Source: Stenotrophomonas sp. ZAC14D1_NAIMI4_1
GTDB taxonomy: Bacteria > Pseudomonadota > Gammaproteobacteria > Xanthomonadales > Xanthomonadaceae
Assembly: GCF_003086775.1 (NCBI RefSeq)
Contig: NZ_CP026001.1
Location: forward strand, 3,996,125-4,060,124
DNA: 64,000 bases
Direction: 5' to 3'
Every line of letters starts with the position of its first letter. Position 1 is the first letter of the stretch. Shown here in pieces: positions 1 to 10,100 of the stretch. Under the pieces are notes generated by a model that was not told the origin of the DNA, searched no databases, and saw only the letters and a program-made list of their open reading frames with translations. A program made the translations under genes and the position numbers.

Positions 1-1460
1 CCGGCCACGCCCAGCTCGCCGATGCGGGTCAGCAACTGGTGCAGGCCATGGCCCATTTCATGGAACAGGGTGGTCACTTCGTTGTGGCTGAAGGTGGCCG
101 GCTTGCCGTTGGCACCGCGGCCGAAGTTGCACACCAGGTAGACCAGCGGCGTCTGCACGCTGCCATCGGCGCGCTCGCGGCGGTTGCGGCAATCGTCCAT
201 CCACGCGCCACCGCGCTTGCCTTCGCGCGCGTACAGATCCAGATAGAACTGGCCGACCAGCGCGCCCTGCGCATCGACCAGGCGGAAGAAGCGCACCTCC
301 TCGTGCCACACCGGCGCGCTGTCGTCCTGCACGCGCAGGCCATACAGCTGCTCGATCACCGAGAACAGGCCGCCCAGCACGTTCGGCTCGGTGAAATACT
401 GCTTCACCTCCTGCTCGGAATAGCTGTAGCGCGCCTGCTTCAGGCGGTCGGCGGCGAATGCCAGGTCCCAGGCCTGCAGGCTGTCGATGCCCAGCTGTTC
501 GCGGGCGAACTGTTCCAGCTCGGCGCGGTCCTTGCCGGCGAACGGCTTGGCACGGGTGGCCAGGTCACGCAGGAAGGCCAGCACTTCGGCCGGGTCCTGC
601 GCCATCTTGGTGGCCACCGAGTAATCCGCGTACGAGGCAAACCCCAGCAGCGCGGCCAGTTCCGCGCGCAGGGCGAGGATGCGGTCGATGTTGCCACCGT
701 TGTCCAGCGCCTCGTCGCCGAATTCGGATGCACGCTGCGCGCTGGCGCGGTACAGGATCTCGCGCAGGTCGCGGTCCTCGCCCCAGGTCTGCACGGGCAG
801 GTAGCACGGCATCTGCAGGGTAAGCTTCCAGCCGCTCTTGCCATCCTTCTCTGCGGCGCTGCGGGCGGCCGCCTTGACGTCGTCCGGCACGCCGGCCAGG
901 CGCGCTTCGTCTTCCACGATCAGCGACCAGGCATCGGTGGCGTCGAGCACGTTCTGCGAGAACTTCGCCGACAGCGCCGACAGCTCTTCCTTGATCGCAG
1001 CGAAGCGCTGCTGCGCGTCGGCGTCCAGTTCGGCACCGCCCAGGCGGAAATCACGCAGGGTGTTGTCCAGCACTTTGCGCCGGGCCTCGTCGAAGCCGGC
1101 CGCGTCCGGGCTGGCGGCCAGTGCCTGGTACTGGCGGTACAGCGCCAGGTTCTGGCCCAGCGCGCTGGCGAAGCGGGTGACCCGCGGCAGGTTGCTGTTG
1201 TAGGCCTCGCGCAGTTCGGGGGTGTTGACCACGCCCTGCAGGTGGCCGACCAGGCCCCAGGCGCGCCACAGGCGTTCGGTGGCATCGTCCAGCGGGGTCA
1301 CGAAGGTGTCCCAGCGGACCGGCTGCACCTGCTCGGCGGCGCTGATGGCGGCTTCGGCCTCGGCCAGCAGCACATCCAGCGCCGGCCCCACGTGCTCGGG
1401 GCGGATCGCCTCGAAGCGCGGCAGGCCGGAAGCATCGAGCAAGGGGTTGGCAGCGGTCAC
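1..1460 (-). CDS. prlC: M3-family oligopeptidase A (PrlC/OpdA-like), N-terminal part; 3' end outside window
   Basis: This is a zinc metallopeptidase of family M3, a cytoplasmic enzyme that degrades oligopeptides, including cleaved signal peptides. The N-terminus (NPLLDASGLPRFEAIRPEHV) resembles the OpdA/PrlC start. The HEMGH zinc-binding motif (HExxH) is encoded near positions 40-56, close to the window edge, so the remaining catalytic domain lies outside. The start is a GTG at 1458-1460 preceded by GGAGA at good spacing; no ATG fits. Family membership is clear. PrlC rather than Dcp is a judgement from the N-terminus. Confidence 0.88.
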   Translation of the reverse strand, partial: MTAANPLLDASGLPRFEAIRPEHVGPALDVLLAEAEAAISAAEQVQPVRWDTFVTPLDDATERLWRAWGLVGHLQGVVNTPELREAYNSNLPRVTRFASALGQNLALYRQYQALAASPDAAGFDEARRKVLDNTLRDFRLGGAELDADAQQRFAAIKEELSALSAKFSQNVLDATDAWSLIVEDEARLAGVPDDVKAAARSAAEKDGKSGWKLTLQMPCYLPVQTWGEDRDLREILYRASAQRASEFGDEALDNGGNIDRILALRAELAALLGFASYADYSVATKMAQDPAEVLAFLRDLATRAKPFAGKDRAELEQFAREQLGIDSLQAWDLAFAADRLKQARYSYSEQEVKQYFTEPNVLGGLFSVIEQLYGLRVQDDSAPVWHEEVRFFRLVDAQGALVGQFYLDLYAREGKRGGAWMDDCRNRRERADGSVQTPLVYLVCNFGRGANGKPATFSHNEVTTLFHEMGHGLHQLLTRIGELGVA

Positions 1461-1623
1461 GGCAGGTCTCCAGGTTACGGGCCCGGCTGGCGGGCAGCCC
1501 TGTCGATATGGCGCTGGCGGGGCCGCCAGACAAGGGGGTGGGCATTCACGTCGGCCTTACGGGCCCGCGCCGAAGCTGGCGGTGCGGGGGAGACCGCAGC
1601 GGTACGTCACGAGGAGGCCCCAC

Positions 1624-2028
1624 ATGGAAGGTCTGGCTCCAAGCACCACCGCCTCATCCGCCCGTTCGCTGGCCTTGACGGCCACCACGGACGAGCTGTC
1701 ATGGATCGCCGCGCTGTGCGATGCCGGTGACGATGCGCCGCGCCACCTGGCCCAGCTGAAAGCCCTGCAACGCCAGGGCGGCCGGCTCAGTGAAACGCAG
1801 GAATGGTATCCGTTCGAAGTGATCGAACGCGGTGCCAGCCGCCTGCAGCCCGGGCACGAGCGCGAGTTCGTGATCTGCGTGCTGCTGTGGCTGAAGGCGC
1901 TGGCCCAGGGCCGCGCCAGCGTGCTGGACCCGCACCTGCACCAGGACGACCGCGCGATGGACATCGAGGCGTTACCCGATGCATTGCGCGACATCCTGCT
2001 GGATGCCTACATGGATGCGGGGTATTGA
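1624..2028 (+). CDS. hypothetical protein, 134 aa
   Basis: I do not recognise this family. The protein is small, soluble-looking and acidic, with no signal peptide or membrane segment. A central stretch (EWYPFEVIERGASRLQPGHE) is followed by a hydrophobic helix (FVICVLLWLKAL) and an acidic tail ending in DAGY. The ATG at 1624 is preceded by GAGGAGG, a strong ribosome binding site. It diverges from the oligopeptidase gene. High GC at third codon positions supports coding. Function unknown. Confidence 0.75.
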   Translation: MEGLAPSTTASSARSLALTATTDELSWIAALCDAGDDAPRHLAQLKALQRQGGRLSETQEWYPFEVIERGASRLQPGHEREFVICVLLWLKALAQGRASVLDPHLHQDDRAMDIEALPDALRDILLDAYMDAGY

Positions 2029-2042
2029 GCGCCGAGGGGCCT

Positions 2043-2084
2043 GTGACCGGTGACCGGTGACCGGTGACCGGTGACCGGTGACCG
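2043..2084. repeat. tandem heptanucleotide repeat, 6 copies of GTGACCG
   Basis: Six perfect contiguous copies of GTGACCG start 15 bp after the stop codon of the upstream gene and run directly into a GTAG palindrome. A 7-bp unit is prone to slippage, but it lies outside any coding region. Confidence 0.95.
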
Positions 2085-2171
2085 GTAGAGTCGACTGTTA
2101 GTCGACTATCGCGTGCAACGCGGGATTTTCGCGGTCTGAGCAGAGAGCAGTCGACTAACAGTCGACTCTAC
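2085..2171. repeat. SMAG-type palindrome pair (REP dimer)
   Basis: Two GTAG-headed palindromes (GTAGAGTCGACTGTTAGTCG and its inverted partner ending in CGACTCTAC) face each other around a short spacer. The arrangement matches the dimeric repetitive extragenic palindromes of Stenotrophomonas. It lies in the convergent gap between the hypothetical gene and the PLP-enzyme gene. Confidence 0.9.
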
Positions 2172-2198
2172 CGGTCGAGGCTCGTGCAGCCGGCCGCG

Positions 2199-3311
2199 TT
2201 ACAACGCTTCCAGGCTGCACCAAGGCAGCGCGGGCAGGCCCTGCCCGGCCACGGCTGCGGCCAGCTGCGCGTCGGCACCCTCCACGTCGATGCCCTGCCG
2301 GCCATACCACGCCGGGTCGTAATAGCTGTGCGCGTAGCGCTCGCCGGCATCACACAGGATGCTGACGATGCTGCCCTGGTGGCCTGCCTCGCGCATCCAC
2401 TGCGCCGCCTGCAGCACGCCGATGAAATTGGTGCCGGTGGAACCACCGACACGGCGGCCGATCTGGCGGCTGACATGACGCATCGCCGCCAGGCTGAGTG
2501 CATCGGGCACCTTCACCATCGCATCGACGCTGGTCGGGATGAAGCTCGATTCCACCCGCGGCCGGCCGATGCCTTCCACCCGCGAACCGCCGCTGCAGGT
2601 CAGCCCGCGCCAGTCCGGCTCGCCCGCCACGGCGGCCTGGTAGCCGTCGAAGAACACCGATACTTCCGGGTCCGCGCAGAGGATGCGCGTGTCGTGCCGG
2701 CGGTAGCTGACGTAACGGCCGAGCGTGGCCGCGGTGCCACCGGTGCCGGGGCTGCACACGATCCACTCCGGGATCGGGCTCGGCTCCTCGGCCATCTGCT
2801 TGAAGATGGACTCGGCGATGTTGTTGTTGGCGCGCCAGTCAGTGGCCCGCTCGGCGTAGGTGAACTGGTCCATGAAGTGGCCGCCGGTCTCGCGGGCCAG
2901 CCGTTCCGAATCGCAGTTGAGGTCGCAGGCGCGCTCGACCAGGTGGCAACGGCCGCCATGGAATTCAATCGCGGCGATCTTCTCCGGCGAGGTCGTGGCC
3001 GGCATCACCGCAATGAACGGCAGGCCCAGCAGGCGCGCGAAGTAGGCTTCGGACACCGCGGTCGAGCCGCTGGAGGCCTCGATCACCGGCCGCCCCTCGC
3101 GCAGCCAGCCATTGGCCAGCGCGTACAGGAACAGCGAGCGTGCCAGCCGGTGCTTCAGGCTGCCGGTGGGGTGGCTCGATTCATCCTTGAGGTACACGTC
3201 GATGCCCTCGAACCCGGGCAGCGCCAGCGGGATCAGGTGGGTATCGGCGGAACGGTTGAAATCGGCTTCGATCTTGCGGATGGCGGCGGCCACCCATTCA
3301 CGCTGCGACAT
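2199..3311 (-). CDS. PLP-dependent cysteine synthase family protein (CysK/Cds1-like)
   Basis: A fold-type II pyridoxal-phosphate enzyme of about 370 aa. The Schiff-base lysine is in HPTGSLKHR, the substrate loop is [10 protein letters not shown] and the phosphate-binding glycine loop is [13 protein letters not shown]. This branch is longer than CysK at its C-terminus and resembles proteins annotated as cysteine synthase or L-cysteine desulfhydrase (Cds1), so it may make or break cysteine. The reaction cannot be settled from sequence. I chose the internal ATG at 3311 (MSQREWV); an in-frame ATG three codons upstream at 3320 is possible. It is monocistronic and divergent from gloA. Confidence 0.85.
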   Translation of the reverse strand: MSQREWVAAAIRKIEADFNRSADTHLIPLALPGFEGIDVYLKDESSHPTGSLKHRLARSLFLYALANGWLREGRPVIEASSGSTAVSEAYFARLLGLPFIAVMPATTSPEKIAAIEFHGGRCHLVERACDLNCDSERLARETGGHFMDQFTYAERATDWRANNNIAESIFKQMAEEPSPIPEWIVCSPGTGGTAATLGRYVSYRRHDTRILCADPEVSVFFDGYQAAVAGEPDWRGLTCSGGSRVEGIGRPRVESSFIPTSVDAMVKVPDALSLAAMRHVSRQIGRRVGGSTGTNFIGVLQAAQWMREAGHQGSIVSILCDAGERYAHSYYDPAWYGRQGIDVEGADAQLAAAVAGQGLPALPWCSLEAL

Positions 3312-3436
3312 GGCGGGCAATCGTTGTCAGGACGGAACGGTGCGATCCGTCCATTGTACGTCGCAGTGCCGTCAGGTGGCGGCCGGTAGAATGGCCCCAT
3401 CCGGCCAACACGGCCCTGTCTGAAGGACTTTCCCCC

Positions 3437-3955
3437 ATGACCCTTCCCGCCCTGCGCGATATCCCCGGCGTGGCTGCCCAGGCCCCGGCCGAGACCCACG
3501 GCTTCGTCTTCAACCACACCATGTTGCGGGTCAAGGACATCACCGCCTCGCTGGACTTCTACACCCGCGTGCTCGGCTACCAGCTGATCGACAAGCGTGA
3601 TTTCGCCGAAGCCCAGTTCAGCCTGTACTTCCTGGCCTACGTGCCGGCCGGCGTGGCCGTGCCCGAGGACGATGCCACCCGCCGCGTGTGGATGGCCGGC
3701 CTGCCGGGCGTGCTCGAGCTGACCCACAACCATGGCACTGAGACCCAGGACGGCCCGGTCTACCACGACGGCAACAGCGACCCGCGCGGCTTCGGCCACA
3801 TCTGCGTGTCGGTGCCGGAACTGGAAGCGGCCTGCCAGCGCTTCGAAGACCTGGGCGTGCCGTTCCAGAAGCGCCTGACCGACGGCCGCATGAAGAACAT
3901 CGCCTTCATCAAGGACCCGGACGGTTACTGGGTCGAGATCATCGCCAACGCCTGA
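3437..3955 (+). CDS. gloA: lactoylglutathione lyase (glyoxalase I)
   Basis: Glyoxalase I isomerises the hemithioacetal of methylglyoxal and glutathione to S-lactoylglutathione, detoxifying methylglyoxal in the cytosol. The 172-aa protein has the vicinal-oxygen-chelate fold, with the four expected metal ligands in FNHTMLRV, LELTHNHG, GFGHICVSV and GYWVEII. The roughly 30-residue N-terminal extension before FNHTM is usual for the long, eukaryote-like form found in many proteobacteria. The start has GAAGGA upstream. A second VOC gene follows 71 bp downstream. Confidence 0.95.
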   Translation: MTLPALRDIPGVAAQAPAETHGFVFNHTMLRVKDITASLDFYTRVLGYQLIDKRDFAEAQFSLYFLAYVPAGVAVPEDDATRRVWMAGLPGVLELTHNHGTETQDGPVYHDGNSDPRGFGHICVSVPELEAACQRFEDLGVPFQKRLTDGRMKNIAFIKDPDGYWVEIIANA

Positions 3956-3970
3956 CCGGCCGCGCCAGGC

Positions 3971-3996
3971 GCTCGCCGGGCACGGCCCGGCGCTAC
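3971..3996. repeat. SMAG-like single palindrome
   Basis: The palindrome CGCCGGGCACGGCCCGGCG ends in CTAC, so it is a GTAG-headed hairpin read on the minus strand. It sits between gloA and the second VOC gene. Confidence 0.8.
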
Positions 3997-4026
3997 CACA
4001 GCGGTCCCCTTCTTGTAGAGGTACGC

Positions 4027-4455
4027 ATGGAAACGATGGAACTGCATCGCGGGCGCCTGATCGATCATCTGCAGTTGGTGGTGCGCGACCTGGCCGCCAG
4101 CCGCCGCTTCTACCAGGCGGTGTTCGACAGCATCGGCATTCCCATTGCCGGTGAAGGCCCGGACTATTTCTGGGCCGACGAGCTGTTCATTTCCACCGCC
4201 AGCAGCGACGCCGCCGCCGGCCAGCTGACCGGCCGCCACCACCTGGCGTTCCAGGCCCGCGACGCGGCCACGGTCGATGCCTTCCACGCCGCCGCCCTGG
4301 CCGCTGGCGGCACCGACAACGGCGCACCGGGCGAACGCCCCTACCACCCGGGCTACTACGGCGCCTTCGTGCTCGACCCGGACGGCAACAACATCGAAGT
4401 GGTCTACCACGGCCCGGCCACGTACAGCGCGGATTCGGTGAAGGTCAGCTTCTGA
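4027..4455 (+). CDS. VOC family protein (glyoxalase/bleomycin-resistance-like)
   Basis: A small vicinal-oxygen-chelate protein of 142 aa with one glyoxalase-type domain: a beta-alpha-beta start (IDHLQLVVRDLAASRRFY), HHLAFQARD in the middle and DPDGNNIEVVYH at the end, carrying the usual metal-ligand histidines and glutamate. The substrate is unknown; relatives include glyoxalases, dioxygenases and antibiotic-binding proteins. It lies 71 bp downstream of gloA on the same strand with a palindrome between, so co-transcription is possible but not required. An alternative ATG three codons downstream would change little. Confidence 0.85.
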   Translation: METMELHRGRLIDHLQLVVRDLAASRRFYQAVFDSIGIPIAGEGPDYFWADELFISTASSDAAAGQLTGRHHLAFQARDAATVDAFHAAALAAGGTDNGAPGERPYHPGYYGAFVLDPDGNNIEVVYHGPATYSADSVKVSF

Positions 4456-4470
4456 GTCCAGCGCTGCGCG

Positions 4471-4495
4471 CTCGCCGGGCGTGGCCCGGCGCTAC
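4471..4495. repeat. SMAG-like single palindrome
   Basis: CGCCGGGCGTGGCCCGGCG followed by CTAC, a near copy of the element after gloA, placed just after the VOC gene stop. Confidence 0.8.
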
Positions 4496-4502
4496 CAACG
4501 AA

Positions 4503-4525
4503 GAAGCCGGGCAGTGCCCGGCTTC
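4503..4525. terminator. hairpin terminator in convergent gap
   Basis: A perfect 10-bp stem, GAAGCCGGGC, with loop AGT lies between the convergent VOC and CBS-domain genes. The T-rich tail is weak on either strand, so it is a probable rather than certain bidirectional terminator. Confidence 0.6.
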
Positions 4526-4545
4526 GTTCGTCCTGCGTGGCCGCC

Positions 4546-4977
4546 TCAGTGGGCCGCCATGTAGATGTCCTGCAGCACGGCTTTTTCCAGCTCCAGCTCG
4601 CCCAGCACGTTCTTCACGATATCGCCCAGGCTGAGGATGCCGATCAGGCGGTTGCCATCGGTGACCATCAGGTGGCGGCGGCGCGAGTAGGTCATCAGGG
4701 ACATGGCCTGCTTCAGCGTGGCCTCCGGCGCGATGCCTTCCAGCCCGGTGGTCGGCACGGTGGAAATCACCCGGCGGCCGGCCTGCGGGCCGTCGTCGGC
4801 CAGGCTGCGCACGATGTCCTTCTCGGAGATGATGCCGACCGGCACCTCGTCCTTCATCACCACCAGGGCAGCGATTTTATTCGCGCTCATCTTGTGGGCG
4901 GCGGCACCGATGGTGTCTTCCGAATCGATGGTGATGACAGCTTCTTTCTTGGATTGCAGGAGTTCGCGGACGTTCAT
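4546..4977 (-). CDS. CBS-domain protein, tandem CBS pair
   Basis: A 143-aa cytosolic protein made almost entirely of two CBS domains (about residues 5-65 and 73-130), which usually bind adenosyl nucleotides and act as energy sensors. GIISEKDIVRSLAD and LIGILSLGDIVKNVL are the typical domain ends. No catalytic domain is attached, so the partner is unknown. The ATG at 4977 has AGGAAA upstream; the longer open frame lacks any domain or ribosome binding site. Similar stand-alone CBS proteins are common in proteobacteria. Confidence 0.9.
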   Translation of the reverse strand: MNVRELLQSKKEAVITIDSEDTIGAAAHKMSANKIAALVVMKDEVPVGIISEKDIVRSLADDGPQAGRRVISTVPTTGLEGIAPEATLKQAMSLMTYSRRRHLMVTDGNRLIGILSLGDIVKNVLGELELEKAVLQDIYMAAH

Positions 4978-5364
4978 TCTTGTTTCCTGGTGCAGGTCAC
5001 TGAAGTCAAAAAAGTGTGCTCTTCCGAATCGCCCCCTCCCCGGGAACAGACCTTTCAGCGCACGTCTGGCGCACGGGGCGGCCGCAGGACTGCATCGGCC
5101 AGCACGGTGCTGCAACGCGAACGAGGCCGGTGAAGGGCAACCCGCAGGGGCCTCGGACGATTCGATTCTACGACTGCCCTGCCCGGCCACTACCGGCACC
5201 GATGGGACGCTTCGTCGTGGAACCTGTCGACGATTCCGAGAATCGCACCCGCGGCAAAACCGGCGCTGAATACAGCGCTTTGAAGCGGCTCAAGTTCGCC
5301 ACCGCGCGGCCGACGCACGCGCAACCGCCTGACCGTGCAAAGTCAGGCCGGTTCGGGCAGGCCG
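4978..5364. other. intergenic region, no gene recognised
   Basis: This 387-bp gap lies between the CBS-domain gene and the exporter gene, both on the minus strand. It should hold the CBS-gene promoter. A hairpin near 5326-5351 (GCCTGAC facing GTCAGGC) lies just past the exporter stop and could end its transcript, though it lacks a T-run. Open frames here look like high-GC shadows. Confidence 0.6.
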
Positions 5365-6315
5365 TCAGGCGGTATGTGCGGCCGGCGGTGCCGGCGGCGG
5401 CAGCGGCCGCGCGCGGGTGGCCCACCAGCACAGCAGCGAACCGGCGGTGACGCAGGCCACGCCCTGCACGAAGCCCATGCCCGGCTGCAGCGACAGCCAC
5501 ACGCTGCTCCACAGCACCGACAGCACCGGCGCGAAGTAGGAGAAGATCGCCATCGAGGTGACGTTGCCGTGCTGCAGGCCATGGTTCCAGCACGAATAGG
5601 CGGTGGCGGTCAGCAGGCCGAACACCGCCACCTGGGCCAGGCCGCCCCAGTGCAGGTGCAGCGGCGGCGCATCGCCCAGCGCGTACTTCAGCCACAGCAC
5701 CACGGCGGTGGCGATCATGAACAACGGCACCGCATTGCGCGAGCCACCGATGCGCTTGGTCACCACCGAATAGGTGGCCCACATGCACGAGGCCGCCAGC
5801 GCCAGCGCGTACGCCAGCGGGTTGCTGCGCAGGTTGGCCAGCAGCATCGCCGGCGACCACGCGCCTTCGCCGGTGATGACCAGCACCACGCCCAGCAGGC
5901 ACAGCACGGTGGCCGGCAGCAGCAGCCAGTTGCCGCGCTGCATGCGGGTGAGCACGGTCAGCAGCACCGTCAGGCACGGCCACAGGTAGTTGATCATCAC
6001 CAGTTCCAGCGCCTGCCCACGGTGGTGGGCCATGCCGATGGACAGCGACAGCGAGATCTCGGTGCCGATGAACAATGCACCGCCGATCAGCAGGTAGCGA
6101 CGCGGCAGCTGCGAGGGGCGCGGCACGCCCAGGATGAGCGCCGAAAACACCGCGGCAGCGGTGAAGACCAACGCGGCGCCACCGACCGCACCGAAGATCT
6201 CGGTGATCGTGCGCAGCATGCCCAGGACCGGGCTCCACAGCAGCACGGCGCTGGCGCCGATGAGGGTGGGAAGATGGGGTGACGCGGAGGCGCGCAGGGC
6301 GCGGAAGCCGTACAT
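5365..6315 (-). CDS. EamA/DMT-superfamily exporter, YddG-like
   Basis: An inner-membrane protein of 316 aa with about ten hydrophobic helices in two EamA repeats. The N-terminal pattern ATLIGASAVLLWSPVLGMLR and the VGGAALVFTAAAVF segment resemble the aromatic amino-acid exporter YddG. Substrate export (aromatic amino acids or similar metabolites) is inferred from that similarity only. I chose the ATG at 6315 because the protein then begins just before the first membrane helix; the upstream extension is arginine/cysteine-rich and not family-like. The ribosome binding site is weak, so the exact start is uncertain. Confidence 0.82.
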   Translation of the reverse strand: MYGFRALRASASPHLPTLIGASAVLLWSPVLGMLRTITEIFGAVGGAALVFTAAAVFSALILGVPRPSQLPRRYLLIGGALFIGTEISLSLSIGMAHHRGQALELVMINYLWPCLTVLLTVLTRMQRGNWLLLPATVLCLLGVVLVITGEGAWSPAMLLANLRSNPLAYALALAASCMWATYSVVTKRIGGSRNAVPLFMIATAVVLWLKYALGDAPPLHLHWGGLAQVAVFGLLTATAYSCWNHGLQHGNVTSMAIFSYFAPVLSVLWSSVWLSLQPGMGFVQGVACVTAGSLLCWWATRARPLPPPAPPAAHTA

Positions 6316-6615
6316 GGGGGCGACGACAACTAAGGGCGTTTCGGTTGAAAGGCACGCGCAGCGATGCGCCCGGCCCCGACAGCGGGACAGGCAGGTCATG
6401 CGGACGCGTGGGTCCTGGGGAGTGCGCTGGTCCGTAGCGACGTCCCCGGAACGCCCCGGCACTGTGCGTTGCAGGGGGGTACGGCGGGAGGCGGGTTACA
6501 GCAGCCGACTGGCCGAGGCGGATTGTACGCCTTCGATGCTGCGCCGCAATATGGCGCTGTTCATCCAGGTGGCTTTGCGTAGAATTCCCGGCCCGCACGC
6601 AAAGGAATGACTGCA

Positions 6616-7089
6616 ATGAAGCTGTCCCCCACCCGCATGTTCGCCCCGATCATCGCCACCCTGCTGGCCATGCCGGCGGCACAGGCCGCCACGACCATCG
6701 ACGCGGCACACTGGCAGAAGCTGGCACCGACCCTGCAGGCCGCGCTGGAATGCCGCGCCGATCCGGACGTCGCCGCAGCCGCCCTGGCAGGCCTGTCCAG
6801 CAGACTGGATGGCACCGACGAACCGATCAAGCCGCCGGTGCCGTTCACCGTGTTCGGCCTGCACGTCCGCTCGGTGTCGGTCTACATCGATCCCGATGGA
6901 GAGCTGGGCGCCAGCTACACCGCCCAGCTCTCGGCCAACGCCGCCGCAGTACGCACTGCCTCCAAGCTCGGCCGGAAGCCCGAGCGCGATACCAGCATGG
7001 GTGTGCTGTCGATCGCCCAGGACGGCTCGGCACAGCTGACCTGCCTGGTCTATGGCGGCTACGACGAGCGCGGCTACCAGGAACCCTGA
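6616..7089 (+). CDS. secreted hypothetical protein, 157 aa
   Basis: A small exported protein with a cleavable signal peptide (KLSPTRMFAPIIATLLAMPAAQA, cut before ATTID). The mature part has two cysteines (ECRAD and LTCLVYGG) that could form a disulfide in the periplasm. I recognise no domain. An ATG at 6607 also exists, but AAAGGA abuts it directly; the ATG at 6616 is properly spaced from the same ribosome binding site. It converges on the sensor-kinase gene, leaving only 28 bp between stops. Confidence 0.75.
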   Translation: MKLSPTRMFAPIIATLLAMPAAQAATTIDAAHWQKLAPTLQAALECRADPDVAAAALAGLSSRLDGTDEPIKPPVPFTVFGLHVRSVSVYIDPDGELGASYTAQLSANAAAVRTASKLGRKPERDTSMGVLSIAQDGSAQLTCLVYGGYDERGYQEP

Positions 7090-7117
7090 GGTACCTGCTA
7101 AGTGCGTGCCGGCTCCG

Positions 7118-10100
7118 TCACAGCGGGGCTGGCGCGCACAGCGACAGCTGCGCTATCGCGGCACCCGCCGCATGCAGGAAGTGCTCTACCCGCGTGTGCA
7201 GCGCGTAGCCGCCGCTGTACGTCTCCTCAAGCCGCTTTCCTTCGTCGGCCAACGCAATCAGACCGGTCACCGCCAGCCCACCGGTGATGCGGTGGATGCG
7301 CCGGCACGCTTCCTGTGCATCCCCCGCCCGCAGTGCCTGCCGAAGGGCGGGCGCATCCTCGCCGAACGCGACGGCGAGAACATCGACCATCTGCACAGCC
7401 ACCGCCGCGCCCCCCAACTGGCGGCAGAGCGCCTGCCAGGCATGGTCCGCCGCAGCCTGCAGCGGGTCCGGGGCACCCGCGTCGCAGGCTCGCCCTTCGA
7501 AGGATGGCACCGAGCCCGATGGCGGCCCAGCCTCCTCGCCCCCCAGAAGCAGCATCATCGTGGAACGAAGCGCCGCGATATCGAACGGCTTCAGCAGCAC
7601 ACGGTCCGCCCCGGCCGAGGTGCATGCCTGCATGACCGCGTCGGACGTGCTGGCCGTCATCGCCACCATCGGCAGTCGCGCCATGGCTGCATCGTCCGAC
7701 CCGCGCACGGCCCGCATCAGCGCATAGCCATCCATGCCGGCCATCTGGCAGTCGGTCAGCAGCAGATCGATGTCGCCCGCGCGCTTCAACCTCTCCAACG
7801 CCTGCGCACCGTCGGTGGCCACAACAACGTCCTGGCCCAGGATATCCAGCCGGTACTGCATCATCAGCCGGTTCGCGGCATCGTCTTCGGCCACCAGCAC
7901 GCGCCAGCGGCGGGGCATGGGCGGCGTCGCTTCCTCCGGGTGCTCCCCGGCCTGCCGCAGTGCCGGCGGCGCCTCCAGGATGAAGCTCACCTCGGTGCCG
8001 CGGCCGAGCGCACTGCTGATGACCACGGTTCCGCCCATCAACTCGACCAGGCCCTTTACGATCGCCAGGCCCAGGCCGGTGCCACCGTGCTCCTGTGCCG
8101 TGGCAGCGGTTGCCTGCACGAAGGGCTCCAGCACACCCTGCAACTGTTCGACGCTCATGCCGATGCCGGTATCGGCAACGGCAAAGCGCAGCCGCTGCGT
8201 CGCTTCCCCGGGCCGCGGCGCAAGCACGTCAACGGACAGGTCAATCGAACCCTGCGCCGTGAACTTCGTGGCATTGCCCACCAGGTTCAACAGAATCTGG
8301 CGCAGCCTCAGCTCATCCAGCAGGTACGCCGGCGCAAGGTCACGATCAATCCGGATGTTGAGCTCAACGCCCTTGCGCCAGATATCAGGCTCCATCAGTT
8401 CACCGATGCCCGACATCAGCGCGGTCACATCGGTCGCGGCCGGATTGAGCTGCATGCCACCGCCCTCCAGCCGCGAAACATCCAGCACATCGTCCAGCAG
8501 CAGCCGCAGGGTGCGGGTGGCCTCGCCGACGATGGCCAGGATGTCCGACTGGTCCGGCGTCAGTTCCGTTCCATCCAGAATTTCGACCATGCCCATGATG
8601 GCGCTCATCGGGGTGCGGATCTCGTGGCTCATCGTCGCCAGGAACCCGGCCTTCGCCTCGGCCGCCCTTTCCGCCAGCGCCCTGGCCCGTTCCAGTTCGA
8701 CCTCGGTGTCCTTGCGCCGCCGCACCTCGCGTGCAAGCCGCACCTGGTTCCAGCCCTGCACCAGGATGGCGGTCAGCAGGATGCCAAGCACCGGTGCCAG
8801 CCAGCGCCAGAGCGTGGCCCAGTCCACCCCGTTGCCGTAGCTCACTGCAATCCACTTGCTGCGCAGATCCTGCTTCTCGCCGGGATCCATCTGCGACAGC
8901 ATGCGATCCATCACCGTCACCAGTGGCGCATGCCGGCGCTGCACCGCGAAACTCAGCTCGTCGGAGAGCCCGGTCGTGGCCACCACCTCCAGTTGCCCCG
9001 AATGCCGGGCGCGGATCACCGCGTCGATGGCGGCCAGGTTGCCAACGTAGACATCCGCATCCCCTGCAACGACGTCCTGGAGGCCGCGCTCCGTACTCGG
9101 CACCGGCACCACCCGCGCCCGTGGTGCGACCGACTGCACGTACCCGGCAAGCCGCTCCGGGTCGGACGACGCAACGCGCAACCCGTTCAGATCGCCCAGC
9201 GAACGGACATCGACCCCATCCCGTGCAGCGACCACCACGTTGGCGACCGTTGCAAAGGGCTGGCTGTAGATCCAATCCTCGCCAAGCCACGTGCCATCGC
9301 GCGGCACGGCCACCACCACGTCCACGGCATCTTCGCGTATCGCTTCACGGATGCTTTTCCACGGCGCCGGCTGCACCGGGCTGAACTGAGCGCCGATCAC
9401 CCGCAGCTTGCGAAGGTATTCGCTGGCCAGCCCCGAGGGGCGCCCGGTCCTGTCGGCAAACGCAATCGGCGCGAAATCGCTGGGCCACCCCACGCGCAAC
9501 GTGTGGCGCATCGCCTGCACTTCCTCGGCACTCAAGGCGAATTCGCCCCGTTCGTTCCAGGCAAGCGGGGCCAGCCAGCGGTCGCGGTACGCCTGCCGCT
9601 CGGCAGCGCTGAGCGAACCGAGCGCCTCATTCAAGGCCTCCACCAGCGGCTGCTTCGCATTGGGCACCGCAAAGTGCAGCAGATCGTTCGGCAGCCCACT
9701 CGGCCGCACCAGCGCCAGCGCCTGGAAGCGCGGGTTCTGCAGCAGGCGCGTTGCCACCTGCGCGTCGCCCAGGAAAACATCAGCGCTTCCCTCAGCGACC
9801 AGTTCCATCGCCTCAAGGGGCGCTGAAACGCCGATGTGCACAGCCTGCGGAAACCGCTTCCTCGCATACTCCTCGGTTGCAGCGCCCGCCGTGGTCACCA
9901 GACGCACGCCCACCAAGGCCGGGTCGGCGCGCAGCTGGGGGTCATGGGGGTACGCAATCAGCCCGACCGGGGCCTCTGCATAAGGGTCCGTGTAGACCAG
10001 GCAGCGGGTGCGGCCGGCGCTCAGCGAGACGTTCATCAGCACGTCGACGCGGCCTGAGCAGGCGGCAGCCAGAAGTTCCTGGAAACCACTGAACCGCTCG

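Noticed and set aside
7052..9826. Long open frame (924 aa) on the plus strand opposite the sensor kinase
   Set aside because: High-GC antisense shadow with no domain; the minus-strand frame has complete kinase motifs.
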